64,000 nt of DNA from Nostoc sp. PCC 7107 (GCF_000316625.1 NC_019676.1:5660501-5724500), one strand, 5' to 3'; shown: positions 44,584 to 54,104, numbered from the stretch's first letter. Notes: generated from the sequence alone by a model not told the origin. Program-made: numbers and translations.

Positions 44584-45192
44584 ATGAACCCGCCTGAAGA
44601 ATATACCAATTACAATGCTGTAGAGCCAGGGCAAGGGGGGTCAAATCAAGTCAATAATAAACTGCAATTTAGTACTAACGGGATTGGTGAAACTAACAGC
44701 TTAGATAAAGTCAGAGATATTCTTTTTGGTAGTCAGATACGCGACGTTGACAAAAGATTTGCCCGTTTAGAAGACCGTTTAGTTTCTGAACTTGTGAACA
44801 TGCGGGATGAAACACGCAAACGTTTAGATGCTTTAGAAAGTTATGTGAGACAGGAGGTTGATTCTTTAACAGAACAGTTGAAAAAAGAGCAGCTAGAACG
44901 CGATGGGATGATGAGATCGCACTCTGAAGAGCAAAAAAATATTAACCTATCTTTAGAAAATAAAATTGCTCAAGTTGACGAACAAACTAGTAACCGTCAA
45001 CGGGAATTGCGCGAACAGATCCTGAACCAATCGAAAAATTTACAAGATGACCTTCAGCAAAAATATGAAGAAATTTTAACTGTGCTGAAACGAGAAACGC
45101 AAGAACTCCAAAAAGATAAAACAGACCGTTCTCATCTGGCAGCTTTGTTTTCAGAATTAGCAATTCGGCTAAATACAGACAATAAATCTTAA
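44584..45192 (+). CDS. Coiled-coil protein of the OmpA-GTPase-kinase cluster
   Basis: ATG 44584 is chosen because AAGGATCAAAC lies just upstream; the frame extends to 44497 with non-protein-like residues. The product has 202 residues. After a polar N-terminus (NPPEEYTNYNAVEPG) it is a long coiled coil from about residue 40 (LDKVRDILFGSQIRDVDKRF onwards) with heptad-like Leu and many charged residues. It has no membrane helix. It is the first gene of a same-strand cluster with an OmpA-domain protein, GTPase and kinase, so a scaffolding or assembly role is plausible but not shown. Confidence 0.75.
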   Translation: MNPPEEYTNYNAVEPGQGGSNQVNNKLQFSTNGIGETNSLDKVRDILFGSQIRDVDKRFARLEDRLVSELVNMRDETRKRLDALESYVRQEVDSLTEQLKKEQLERDGMMRSHSEEQKNINLSLENKIAQVDEQTSNRQRELREQILNQSKNLQDDLQQKYEEILTVLKRETQELQKDKTDRSHLAALFSELAIRLNTDNKS

Positions 45193-45393
45193 TTTTCCAG
45201 TTTTTTTCAGTGTATACAACATCAGGCTAATATTATCGCATTATTCCTGAATATTACTTCTTTATTCGCTTCCCTATCAAAGACTATTAATTTAGTAAGA
45301 CAACTATGCTAGAGACATTGTAAGTTAATTGTCTTGTTAGTTTATTCACGAGAATCCGACTGTATGTTAATTGTAAATTAAGGGATTTGGGTA

Positions 45394-47181
45394 ATGAATA
45401 ACTATCCCCCGAATCGAGTACCTCTAGAAGCTACAAGCCGCCATGGAGAATCTTCTAACTTAGATTCGTTCAATCAAGATGAACTGAATGTACTTCGCAG
45501 TGTCCTCCTTGGTGTTGAACCAAGTCAACTGAATAAACTTTACGAACGATTAAATAATCCGCAAATTCTACCAGAAGATATCAGTCATTTGCTTCCCGAA
45601 GCTGTGGTTTTGCGTTCCAAGCAAGATAAACAACTGGTAGAAGCAATAGTTTCAACGGTGGAAGAAGCAATTCAAGCTTCTGTTACTCAAGACGAAAATA
45701 TACTTTCAGAAGCATTTTTTCCCATAATCGGCCCAGCGGCGCGAAAAGCCATCGCTTCATCTTTAGATGAGATGATGCAATCGCTCAATCAAGCTCTAGA
45801 ACATAGTTTGTCCCTAGAAAGTGTCAAATGGAGGTTAGAAGCACGACGTACAGGGAAATCATTTGCGGAAATTGTGCTGCTGCGGACTTTAATTTACCGC
45901 GTCGAACAAATATTTCTGATCCACAAACAAACAGGATTATTGCTGCACCATGTAATGTTCCAGCAAATAGCTGTTCAAGATCCTGATTTAGTCGCGGCGA
46001 TGTTGACAGCAATTCAAGATTTTGTTAAAGATTCTTTTGGTATCCAGCAAGAAGATACATTACGTAGTTTGCGATTTGGCGAACTGACAATTTGGATTGA
46101 AGCCGGGCCACAAGCAATCATCGCTGGGATTGTTCGCGGTAAACCGCCGCAAGAATTACGCGAAGTTTTTCAAGCAGCCATTGAAAAAATTCATCTCAAA
46201 CTAAGCACAGAACTGCATAGTTTTGCAGGAGAAACAGAACCATTTCGAGCTAGTGAACCTTATTTAGAAAACTGTTTAGCCATTCAGTATAAAACTGCCT
46301 CTAGGCAAAATTATACTTATGCCTGGGCTTTTTTAGGTTTAATGGCGATCGCATCTGGCACTTGGGGCTTTTTTACTCTCAGAGAAAACATCCGTTGGCA
46401 AACTTATCTCCATAAACTCAACTCTCAGCCAGGAATTGTGGTGGTAAATACGCGCTATTACAACGGGAAGCATTTTATTTCGGGAATGCGTGATCCGTTG
46501 GCTGTAGATCCCAACACTCTCATACAACCTACAAATCTCAACCCTGACAAAGTAATTAGTAAGTGGCAATCTTATTTATCTTTGGAACCACAACTAATCA
46601 CTAAAAGAACAGCCAAACTACTGCAACCACCAAAAACTGTAGTGCTAGAAGTTGATCATAACGGCATTCTTTCTGTTATTGGCTATGCACCACGTAACTG
46701 GATTTTGGAAGCTCAGAAACTATGGCGTTTTATTCCAGGAGTAACCCAATTCCAAACTAAAAATCTTATGCCCAGTGAACTGAAAGAATTAGAGTCAGCT
46801 AAACAGCAAATTGAAGCAACAGTACTTTTATTTGAAGAAGGAAAAAATAATTTTATTCCCGGAGAGACTAACAAGATACCAGATTTACGTAATGTGCTAC
46901 AAAAGCTTTTCAACACAGCCAACTCTCTAGACAAAGATGTGCAAATTCAAATTAGAGGACATACTGATACTACGGGAACAGAACGACAAAATTTGTTTCT
47001 CAGTCAAACCCGTGCGAATAAAATCTTAGCTTATTTAAATTCTCCAGGAATTAACATCAATAAATTTAAACTTGTGGCTGTAGGTTCTAAACTACCTTAC
47101 CAGAGCGAAGTTATTTTAGATGCTAAACAGCTAAATCGCCGAGTATCTTTTCAGGTTTTTATAATTAATAAAACTCAATAA
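45394..47181 (+). CDS. Inner-membrane protein with C-terminal OmpA-like domain
   Basis: This is a 595-residue protein. Residues 1-305 are an unusual cytoplasmic region (QDELNVLRSVLLGVEP, then long helices) with no signal peptide. A single membrane helix near residue 308-326 (YAWAFLGLMAIASGTWGFF) follows, then a short beta-rich domain and the OmpA/MotB-type peptidoglycan-binding domain (QIQIRGHTDTTGTERQNLFLSQTRAN and LVAVGSKLP). The topology suggests an anchor linking the cell wall to cytoplasmic partners. The GTPase gene starts 2 bp after its stop, so the two are made together. Confidence 0.85.
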   Translation: MNNYPPNRVPLEATSRHGESSNLDSFNQDELNVLRSVLLGVEPSQLNKLYERLNNPQILPEDISHLLPEAVVLRSKQDKQLVEAIVSTVEEAIQASVTQDENILSEAFFPIIGPAARKAIASSLDEMMQSLNQALEHSLSLESVKWRLEARRTGKSFAEIVLLRTLIYRVEQIFLIHKQTGLLLHHVMFQQIAVQDPDLVAAMLTAIQDFVKDSFGIQQEDTLRSLRFGELTIWIEAGPQAIIAGIVRGKPPQELREVFQAAIEKIHLKLSTELHSFAGETEPFRASEPYLENCLAIQYKTASRQNYTYAWAFLGLMAIASGTWGFFTLRENIRWQTYLHKLNSQPGIVVVNTRYYNGKHFISGMRDPLAVDPNTLIQPTNLNPDKVISKWQSYLSLEPQLITKRTAKLLQPPKTVVLEVDHNGILSVIGYAPRNWILEAQKLWRFIPGVTQFQTKNLMPSELKELESAKQQIEATVLLFEEGKNNFIPGETNKIPDLRNVLQKLFNTANSLDKDVQIQIRGHTDTTGTERQNLFLSQTRANKILAYLNSPGININKFKLVAVGSKLPYQSEVILDAKQLNRRVSFQVFIINKTQ

Positions 47182-47183
47182 AT

Positions 47184-47681
47184 ATGCTTCAGAAAAAAGT
47201 TTGTATGGTAGGTGCATTTGCTACAGGTAAAACAAGTTTAATCTCAAGGTTTATCTACAGCATTTTTTCGGAAAAATATTACACTACTGTAGGCGTAAAA
47301 ATTGACAAAAAAACTCTAGAGTTTCAGGGAAATAATGTGAATTTAATCCTTTGGGATCTTTATGGTGAAGACGAATTTCAAAAAGTTCGGATGTCCTATC
47401 TCAGAGGTTCATCGGGTTATATATTAGTTGTAGATGGCACTCGGCATAATACCCTAGATAAAGCTTTTGAGCTACAAATTAAAGTAGAAGAAAGTATTGG
47501 CAAAGTTCCTTTTATCTTAGTATTTAACAAGTGGGATATGACCAATGAATGGGAAATTGAAACTCATGAGCTAGATGTGATTATCCAAAAAGGTTGGACT
47601 GTGATTAATACTAGTGCTAAAACTGGACAGGGTGTGGAAGAAGTTTTTCAAACTCTTACTAATAAAATCTTAAATGGATAA
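47184..47681 (+). CDS. Small Ras/Rab-like GTPase
   Basis: This 165-residue protein has all five G motifs: G1 GAFATGKTS (10-18), switch-I Thr in YYTTVGVK (33-38), G3 WDLYGED (57-63), G4 NKWD (115-118) and G5 SAK (144-146). In G3 the residue after Gly, which is the catalytic Gln in Ras/Rab, is Glu. Slow intrinsic hydrolysis, or dependence on a partner, is possible. Bacterial relatives include MglA-type polarity switches. It sits between the membrane OmpA-domain protein gene and the PAS-like gene, which begins at the next base after its stop. Confidence 0.9.
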   Translation: MLQKKVCMVGAFATGKTSLISRFIYSIFSEKYYTTVGVKIDKKTLEFQGNNVNLILWDLYGEDEFQKVRMSYLRGSSGYILVVDGTRHNTLDKAFELQIKVEESIGKVPFILVFNKWDMTNEWEIETHELDVIIQKGWTVINTSAKTGQGVEEVFQTLTNKILNG

Positions 47682-48071
47682 ATGGTAGATATTCCCCATG
47701 CTGTGATTTTATATCTTCTCAACTTTATTATAGAACAGCGATCGCTTGCCTATTTATTAGTCACAAAAGATGGTTATCTTGTAGCTTGGGGTGGGAAACT
47801 ATCTGAATATGGCATGATGAATCTCAATCAAGAAGTATCTGTATGTGAACAGTTTTTTTTCCTAGAAGGTTTACTACCTTTAGATGATAATCCTGTATTT
47901 TTACCCTTGATTAAAATGGAGGTTGGTATCTGTGCAGACATCCATATTTTTCCCTCAGAAGAAGGTGATTGGATATTATTTTTAAATAGCATTTTAGATG
48001 AAAAACATCTCTCTGCTATGCAACAAGAAGCAAATCTTTCCAATTTGTTACAAGAAAAATCTGATAAATAA
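47682..48071 (+). CDS. PAS-like sensor-domain protein of the GTPase cluster
   Basis: This is a 129-residue protein whose ATG directly follows the GTPase stop codon, so translational coupling is likely. It resembles the stand-alone PAS-like domain found at the N-terminus of some cyanobacterial adenylate cyclases and kinases: YLLVTKDGYLVAWGG, EQFFFLEGLLPLDDNP, ADIHIFPSEEGDWILFLNS and a QQEANLSNLLQ tail. It might act as the partner or regulator of the GTPase; that is inferred from gene order only. It is not a roadblock domain by visible sequence. Confidence 0.75.
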   Translation: MVDIPHAVILYLLNFIIEQRSLAYLLVTKDGYLVAWGGKLSEYGMMNLNQEVSVCEQFFFLEGLLPLDDNPVFLPLIKMEVGICADIHIFPSEEGDWILFLNSILDEKHLSAMQQEANLSNLLQEKSDK

Positions 48072-48121
48072 TTCAATCAGCCACCTAAAGAATAAATAAT
48101 TAAATTTTGTATATTTATGTT

Positions 48122-49246
48122 ATGAGCAAAACTCTATTATCTGACTTATTTTTATCTTTAAATATTTTAGTTTTAGAAAAAGTTGATATTGGATTATTTA
48201 GAGTTACGGCTCAACCACCTAATTGGTTGAGGCGTTTTTGTAGCCAGGAATTAAAATTTGGTATGAATATGTTAATTCCCCAAGAGGAATTTACTTTTTT
48301 AGAAAACTTTTTGTTTGATGCCGAAGATTTTTGGTCTAGCAATAGTATTGGCAAGCTAAGTTCTGGTATTTGGAGTCAAAAAAACTTAATCGGTTATGAA
48401 GAACAACTAGAAGCTTATACTTTGTGTGTACATGAGAGTAAAATTTTGTTAATTGAATTAGCCGAAGATAAATTTAAATATAAGCAACACTTAATCCAAG
48501 CAGGGAGAGAACAACAATTAAATTATCAGCAATTATTAAAAGATAATCAAAGAAAAGAAGTATTGATTAATTGTATTATCCATGATATAGCCGGGCAACT
48601 AAATGCAATTAATTGCTGTTTGGCTCTGCTAGAATTTGAAAATTTAACAGATAAAGGCAAAGAACATTTAGAAATTGCTCGTAAGCAATCAACCAAGCAA
48701 GAAATGTTAATTAGAAATATATTAGATGCTTTTTCGGCTGAGGTGCGATCGCTAGAAAGTTTTATCGTAGATATTGATACGTCTCCAGATATTTTAATGG
48801 CGATACAAGAAGTAATAGAGCTATTCCAAGCTACTTTTGCTCTGACTAATCAGCAGTTACAGCTTGCTGCCGACGTTGATATCACAGCAGATTGGAAAGT
48901 TATTGGTGAACAATCGCGCTTAGATCGGGTCATTACAAATCTTATGGAAAATGCTTATCGCCACAGTCCAGAAGATTCTACTGTAACTATAGGTTTACAA
49001 GCAGATGCAAAATATATTCTCTTCACTATCGATGATGAAGGTGAAGGTGTACCACCAGAAATGGTAGATAATTTATTTCAAAAATTTTCCCAAGGTCAAA
49101 ATCGTTCAGGTAGAGGCGGTATTGGTCTTTATTTTTGTCGTATGACGATTGAGCGTTGGGGAGGAAGTATCGGTTATTCCCCACGTCAAGAAGGCGGTTC
49201 CCGATTTTGGTTCCGCCTTCCCAAGGCTGGTGGTTTAGGGGTGTAA
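48122..49246 (+). CDS. Histidine kinase of the GTPase cluster
   Basis: ATG 48122 is chosen over ATG 48107. The product has 374 residues. Residues 1-140 form a sensor part with no membrane helix. The H-box is IIHDIAGQLNAI near 162 (His followed by Asp, not the usual Glu). The HATPase shows NLMENAYRHSPE, DDEGEGV and GGIGLYFCRMTIERWGG. It lies 50 bp after the PAS-like gene, on the same strand as the GTPase and OmpA genes. No response regulator gene is adjacent, so its output is unknown. Confidence 0.85.
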   Translation: MSKTLLSDLFLSLNILVLEKVDIGLFRVTAQPPNWLRRFCSQELKFGMNMLIPQEEFTFLENFLFDAEDFWSSNSIGKLSSGIWSQKNLIGYEEQLEAYTLCVHESKILLIELAEDKFKYKQHLIQAGREQQLNYQQLLKDNQRKEVLINCIIHDIAGQLNAINCCLALLEFENLTDKGKEHLEIARKQSTKQEMLIRNILDAFSAEVRSLESFIVDIDTSPDILMAIQEVIELFQATFALTNQQLQLAADVDITADWKVIGEQSRLDRVITNLMENAYRHSPEDSTVTIGLQADAKYILFTIDDEGEGVPPEMVDNLFQKFSQGQNRSGRGGIGLYFCRMTIERWGGSIGYSPRQEGGSRFWFRLPKAGGLGV

Positions 49247-49301
49247 GAGTGTAAGGGTGTAGGTAAGTAAAACTCTTACCCACATTTACTGTTCCCTAAA
49301 T

Positions 49302-49505
49302 TTAATAACCAATCAGATGTAATACATCGCGCAGAACGCTGTAACCTGCTAAATCCCAGAGTAAGTAAGCCACAAAACCAATCGTGGCTAAACGACCGTT
49401 CCATAGTTCAGCTTGGGGAGTCCAGCCAAACAGAAATTCATTGCGATCGCGGCCGTTATAAGCATTAGCAATCACGGGTAAATCAGTAGAGGAACGATTT
49501 TCCAT
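49302..49505 (-). CDS. High-light-inducible protein (HLIP/SCP)
   Basis: This is a 67-residue protein with the one-helix chlorophyll a/b-binding motif ELWNGRLATIGFVAYLLWD, where E and N-R provide chlorophyll ligands. It has a short polar N-terminus and a C-terminal VLHLIGY. These single-helix proteins bind chlorophyll and carotenoid in the thylakoid and protect photosystem assembly under stress. The copy ends with no fused domain. Confidence 0.93.
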   Translation of the reverse strand: MENRSSTDLPVIANAYNGRDRNEFLFGWTPQAELWNGRLATIGFVAYLLWDLAGYSVLRDVLHLIGY

Positions 49506-50022
49506 TGCTTGATTCCAAAATTATTTGTTACTTAACTTAACGTTAGCTATTTATTGCTAGACTGCTTTCTGTCTGTAGGTACAAACTCCACGCACTTCTT
49601 ATGGACGATTAAAAAAGCCTGAAAGTCTAAACATCTCCACCCTCAGAGGGTGATGAAAATCATATTTGTAAATAAGTGTAAATTACTATTAACTAAATAT
49701 TGCCTAAGCTTAAGATTAAAACATAGTAATTTATCTAGTTTTAATAAATAGCAATTAAACGCCTACAGTTGTTAATAAATGGGCATTTTGCTTTATTCAT
49801 TCAACAAATATCTCCAAAATTAAATCTCATGGATCAACAAACTTCTACCCGACGCTAGATATATTGTTCAAACTTCAGATGGATGCTGAAATCGCCTAAA
49901 TTACTGGATTCTGAGATTTACGAGAGTTAGGTATGGCGATAGTTACAGACATAAATTTCATAGTTGCTGCTCAAACCATTCTTAAATCCCTCCAAAGTTA
50001 AACTTTAAAAGAAGGAAATACA
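49506..50022. promoter_or_regulatory. Intergenic region between HLIP and the repeat membrane protein
   Basis: This 517-bp divergent gap has no supported ORF. It contains a small hairpin (CACCCTC/GAGGGTG near 49637-49652) and long A/T-rich runs. Promoters for both flanking genes are expected here. GAAGGAAA at about 50012 is the ribosome site of the downstream gene. Confidence 0.4.
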
Positions 50023-53000
50023 ATGATTCAAAGTACGGGAATTATGTTGGGACTCTACAAACCATTATTATGGGTAGCACAAATTTCTGTAGATCCCTCC
50101 AGCGTCACGCCAGCGCAAGCATCGGTGCTGACATCCGGGCCACGCTTTTTTGTCGCCTTAATCTCCGGCGTGATTCTCGCTTTTGCTTTTCAACTAGTGC
50201 TAACAAATCTCTCTGTTGCAGCGGGTATTTCCTACCTCGGACATTCATCCGATGCGGATGCAAATCATGGAGAAACTGGCAGTTTTGGCGGAACCATTCG
50301 CAAAATTGGCACGGCTGTTGGGATTTGGACATTAGTTACCGTTACCATCGCCTTATCAATCGCCAGTTTCTTAGCAGTAAAATTAAGCTTAGTGATCTTT
50401 GATCCCAGACTAGGAGCTATTCTCGGCTTAGTCATTTGGGGAGCATACTTCTTATTACTAGTATGGGTAAGTTCCACTACCGTAGGTTCCTTAATTGGTT
50501 CAGTGGTTAACACTGCTACCTCCGGTTTTCAAGCCATTATGGGAACTGCAACCGCCGCCCTTGGTGCTAAAGCCGTCAATCAGCAAGTGGTAGCCACCGC
50601 AGAAGCCGCCGCCGCCGCTGTACGCCGGGAATTAGGTAGTGCTATAGACCCCATCAGCATTCGGGAAAATGTCGAAGATTATTTAGAAAAGCTGCGTCCC
50701 CCGGAACTGGATGTATCAAGAATACGTGGTGAATTTGAAAAATTACTCAATGATCCGCAATTAAAAGCGATCTCCGGCAGTCTTGATTTACGCAACATCG
50801 ACCGCCAAAAATTTATTGATTTAGTCAGCAGCCGCACTGACCTTTCTAAACGGGACGTTAAGCGCATCGCAGATACACTGTATAGCGTTTGGCAACAAAC
50901 ATTAGGACAACATCAACCGACTCCAGACCGCCTGGGCGAATTAGTTGACTATCTCAAATCCCTACCCCCAGGACAAACCAGAACCGACGAACTGAACGCC
51001 AAACTAGAACAGTTAATTGCTGAAACTCGTTCCTCTAAAGAAACAACCCAAGAAACCGCCCCCGGAATCATTCAGCAGACACTCCAACAAGGAATAACAG
51101 CCCTGACTGGTATAGTTTTGGGACGTGCTGATTTATCAGAGATCGATGTAGAAAAAATCTGGCAATCCCTATCTACAGCTAAAGATAAAGCCACAGAACA
51201 AGCAGATAAACTAGGTCTTCCTACCCCATCCCAACCCTACAGCCCAATTCGCGCTGATGTTGAGAACTATCTGCATAACACTTACGCTTGGCAATTAAGT
51301 CAAGAAAAAATCGCCCAAGAATTCCGCGATGTTATCTATGACCCAGCCGCCGATCCTGGCATCATTAAAAGAGAATTAGAACGACTTTCGCGCAATGATT
51401 TTGTGAATATCCTGCAACAGCGAGGATTACTTACCCAAAGCGAAATTCAACGGATTGTAGATCACCTAGAAGCTGTGCGTCAATCAGTCTTAGTCACAGC
51501 CATAGCCGAAGAAGAAAGAGAAATTACTCAAGATTTGCAACGCCGAGTTGAAAGTTATCTGTTGGTAACATCAAAATCAGAGTTGAATGCTGAAGTAATT
51601 GAACGAAATTTCCCCGCTTTATTGTCAGACTCAGATGCAGATTTTGAAACTTTGTCACGCCGCCTAGCAGTGATTGACCGTGAGGAAATGCGGAAAATCC
51701 TCCTAGAACGCAATGATATTCAACTATATGAAGTTGAACCAATTCTAGATGAATTAGAAAAACAGCGCGATCGCGTTTTAGTTGAAGCGCAAGGTATAGT
51801 AGAACAGGCAAAATATCAAGCAGAAACCCTGTGGTTGAATGTGGAATCATATCTGCGGAACACAGGCAAAGCTGAATTAAACCCTGATGCGATTCGTGCC
51901 GATATCAAGCGATTATTAGAAGATCCCCAAGCTGGGATGAGTGCAATTCGGACAAGATTGTCGCGTTTTGACCGTGATACCTTAGTGCAGTTGTTAAGTC
52001 AGCGCCAAGATTTGAACGAAGACCAAGTTAACGACATTATAAATGTTGTGGAAGATTCTTGGCACAGTCTTCGCCATGCACCACAAGCTGTAGCCGACAG
52101 AGCCAAAGAGCAATATGATTCTGTAACAACCACAATTACAGATTATTTGCGGAACACTGGTAAAGCAGAACTCAACCCCGAAGGAATCCAACGAGATTTG
52201 AATCGTTTGTTTGAAAATCCCAAAGAAGGTGCAGTTGCATTGCGGCGGCGGTTATCACAGGTAGACCGAGATACCTTAGTCAAATTGTTGAGTCAGCGTC
52301 AAGACTTGAGTGAAGAACAAGTCAACGAAGTGATTGACTCTATGCAAACATCAATCCGCAATTTTGTGCGTGCGCCGCGGCGTTTGGCTACCCGCACACA
52401 GCAAAGAATGGACACATTCAAAGCCTATCTAGAAGAATATCTGCGCCAAACTGGTAAAGAAGAACTCAACCCCGAAGGTATTAAACGTGACTTGCAGTTA
52501 TTGTTGCATGATCCACGGGTAGGCGTGGAAAGTTTGAGCGATCGCTTGGCTCATTTTGACCGTTCCACCATCATCGCTTTGCTGAAGATTCGGGAAGATA
52601 TGAGCGATGAAGAAGCCGCCAGAATTGCCGATAATATGATTTCGGTACGCGATCAATTTGTTGAGCAAATACGGAGTATTCAACGACGTATACAAGATGT
52701 AGTTGACGGCGTTTTTGCCCGTATCCGCAACTATCTCAACTCTTTAGATCGCCCAGAACTTAACTATGATGGGGTTAAGCGGGATGTACGCCAGTTATTT
52801 GACGATCCCCAAGCGGGATTTGATGCCTTGCGCGATCGCTTATCTGCATTCAACCGTGATACTCTAGTTGCCATCATGAGTTCCCGTGAGGATATCTCTG
52901 AGGAAGATGCTAACCGGATTATTGATCAAGTAGAACGCGCCCGGAACACAGTCTTGCAACGAGCCGAACGCCTGCAACACGAAGCCCAACGCCGTTTAGA

Positions 53001-53145
53001 GGAAGTTAAGCATCAAGCCCAAAAGCAAGCCGAAGAAACCCGCAAAGCCGCAGCCTCAGCCGCTTGGTGGTTATTTACCACAGCCGTCGTTTCTGCAATT
53101 TTTGCTGCATTTGGTGGTGCGATCGCTGTTACTCCTATAGGCTAA
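50023..53145 (+). CDS. Large membrane protein with about eight internal repeats
   Basis: This is a 1040-residue protein. The first 165 residues hold three or four hydrophobic helices (about 40-65, 95-120 and 128-152). Residues of about 205-990 consist of repeats of 85-100 residues: four clear copies share YLRNTGKAELNP, a helix, LSRFDRDTLVQLLSQRQDL and a second helix ending in acidic I/V-x2-V. Four earlier copies are more divergent and one is degenerate. A charged helix precedes a C-terminal hydrophobic helix (AAWWLFTTAVVSAIFAAF). No enzymatic motif is visible. I do not know its function; repeats and two membrane anchors suggest a structural or tethering protein. Confidence 0.78.
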   Translation: MIQSTGIMLGLYKPLLWVAQISVDPSSVTPAQASVLTSGPRFFVALISGVILAFAFQLVLTNLSVAAGISYLGHSSDADANHGETGSFGGTIRKIGTAVGIWTLVTVTIALSIASFLAVKLSLVIFDPRLGAILGLVIWGAYFLLLVWVSSTTVGSLIGSVVNTATSGFQAIMGTATAALGAKAVNQQVVATAEAAAAAVRRELGSAIDPISIRENVEDYLEKLRPPELDVSRIRGEFEKLLNDPQLKAISGSLDLRNIDRQKFIDLVSSRTDLSKRDVKRIADTLYSVWQQTLGQHQPTPDRLGELVDYLKSLPPGQTRTDELNAKLEQLIAETRSSKETTQETAPGIIQQTLQQGITALTGIVLGRADLSEIDVEKIWQSLSTAKDKATEQADKLGLPTPSQPYSPIRADVENYLHNTYAWQLSQEKIAQEFRDVIYDPAADPGIIKRELERLSRNDFVNILQQRGLLTQSEIQRIVDHLEAVRQSVLVTAIAEEEREITQDLQRRVESYLLVTSKSELNAEVIERNFPALLSDSDADFETLSRRLAVIDREEMRKILLERNDIQLYEVEPILDELEKQRDRVLVEAQGIVEQAKYQAETLWLNVESYLRNTGKAELNPDAIRADIKRLLEDPQAGMSAIRTRLSRFDRDTLVQLLSQRQDLNEDQVNDIINVVEDSWHSLRHAPQAVADRAKEQYDSVTTTITDYLRNTGKAELNPEGIQRDLNRLFENPKEGAVALRRRLSQVDRDTLVKLLSQRQDLSEEQVNEVIDSMQTSIRNFVRAPRRLATRTQQRMDTFKAYLEEYLRQTGKEELNPEGIKRDLQLLLHDPRVGVESLSDRLAHFDRSTIIALLKIREDMSDEEAARIADNMISVRDQFVEQIRSIQRRIQDVVDGVFARIRNYLNSLDRPELNYDGVKRDVRQLFDDPQAGFDALRDRLSAFNRDTLVAIMSSREDISEEDANRIIDQVERARNTVLQRAERLQHEAQRRLEEVKHQAQKQAEETRKAAASAAWWLFTTAVVSAIFAAFGGAIAVTPIG

Positions 53146-53169
53146 CAAGTTGTCTCCGCTAAAATTTCA

Positions 53170-53194
53170 GCCTCCCATATTGGGAGGCTTTTTT
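53170..53194 (+). terminator. Intrinsic terminator of the repeat membrane protein gene
   Basis: CCTCCCA and TGGGAGG form a seven-pair stem (53171-53177 with 53181-53187) around TAT, extended by a G-C pair and followed by six T's. It lies 25 bp after the stop codon. Confidence 0.9.
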
Positions 53195-53205
53195 ATCAGT
53201 TTACA

Positions 53206-53239
53206 ATCCAAAATCCAAAGTCTAAAATCCAAAATTGAT
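53206..53239. repeat. Short tandem repeat of ATCCAAA type (STRR)
   Basis: The run contains ATCCAAA-like heptamers (ATCCAAAATCCAAAGTC, then AAAATCCAAAA) at the end of the fatty-acid-hydroxylase-like gene region. It is related in style to the TTTTGGA repeat at 26014. Confidence 0.7.
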
Positions 53240-53728
53240 ATAACGCAGACGTACTCTCAAAAGACGCAACCATCGCAACCAAACTTGTGCAGGTTGCTCA
53301 AAGAAAGTAAAAATATCCCCAAAACCCAGGTTAGTTTTATGATGGTGTAGCCAGTGTCTTTCAGGAGTTGTAATTAAGAGAAATTGGCACACAATATTCA
53401 CAATATTTGGAGTTTGCCAACCTAAAATACTCACGTGTCTCCACCATACATGAAACTGGCCTAATAGCAGTCCAGAAATTACACCAATGGGAGAGAAAGA
53501 CCAAAGCATAACTGCCATAATTAAATAAGGCAACGCTCCTAAAATACCATCTAAAAGTACCTGAAGATTTAACGTTAATATGGCATAGTGGCGAAAATCT
53601 TTCTTCCAAGAATGATGTGTTCTTAAGTGGAGGCTACCAAAAACATGCTCAGGTATGTGGTAAACAAATGTAGATAAAAAATCACCAAAAAACAATAATA
53701 GCCAAGCAACAACGATAGCCTCAAGCAT
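53222..53728 (-). CDS. Fatty-acid-hydroxylase-like membrane protein
   Basis: This is a 168-residue protein with a GAGGAG ribosome site. Three or four hydrophobic segments surround three His-rich stretches: YHIPEHVFGSLHLRTHHSW, QFHVWWRH and ERHWLHHHKTN. This is the eight-His di-iron arrangement of the sterol desaturase/fatty-acid hydroxylase superfamily. It would use O2 and two electrons to hydroxylate or desaturate a lipid in the membrane. The lipid is unknown. The gene is shorter than most relatives (about 200-300 residues), but the three His clusters are complete. Confidence 0.82.
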   Translation of the reverse strand: MLEAIVVAWLLLFFGDFLSTFVYHIPEHVFGSLHLRTHHSWKKDFRHYAILTLNLQVLLDGILGALPYLIMAVMLWSFSPIGVISGLLLGQFHVWWRHVSILGWQTPNIVNIVCQFLLITTPERHWLHHHKTNLGFGDIFTFFEQPAQVWLRWLRLLRVRLRYINFGF

Positions 53729-54104
53729 TTGTACTCCTCACGTTCAATCAAAAAATCCACACAAAAAATCCCAAGATGATGGTTGATGCTGGGCAGCATC
53801 TTGTCTTCTTCAGGTCTAGACTTCAGTATTTGAAAGTTTTATAAATGTGCGATTTTCAATTTATTCAACCGCATGAATAACTCCCATTTGACTTCTGTCC
53901 GAAATTGATTTGATTAATACTGCTAAAACTTGATAGATTTAGCGTATTTTATTTTTGTCACCTCATAATCTTCTGATGAATAGAGACAGTATGAGCAAAG
54001 GATGAGTTAAAATTAGTACAAATTTAGGTTAAGGTTTTTCGCAAAATTATTTAGAAAAAATTAACTGCCAACTTAAAAATAAAGCATGAGATGTAGTTAG
54101 CTCA
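53729..54104. other. Intergenic region between dnaG and the hydroxylase-like gene
   Basis: This is a 376-bp A/T-rich stretch with no supported ORF. It holds the promoter of the hydroxylase-like gene and the 3' end region of dnaG. I see no clear terminator or repeat. Confidence 0.45.

Noticed and set aside
47682-48071. MglB-like roadblock partner for the GTPase
   Set aside because: Gene order suggested it, but the sequence (ADIHIFPSEE, EQFFFLEGLLP) matches the PAS-like domain of cyanobacterial cyclases and kinases, not a roadblock fold.
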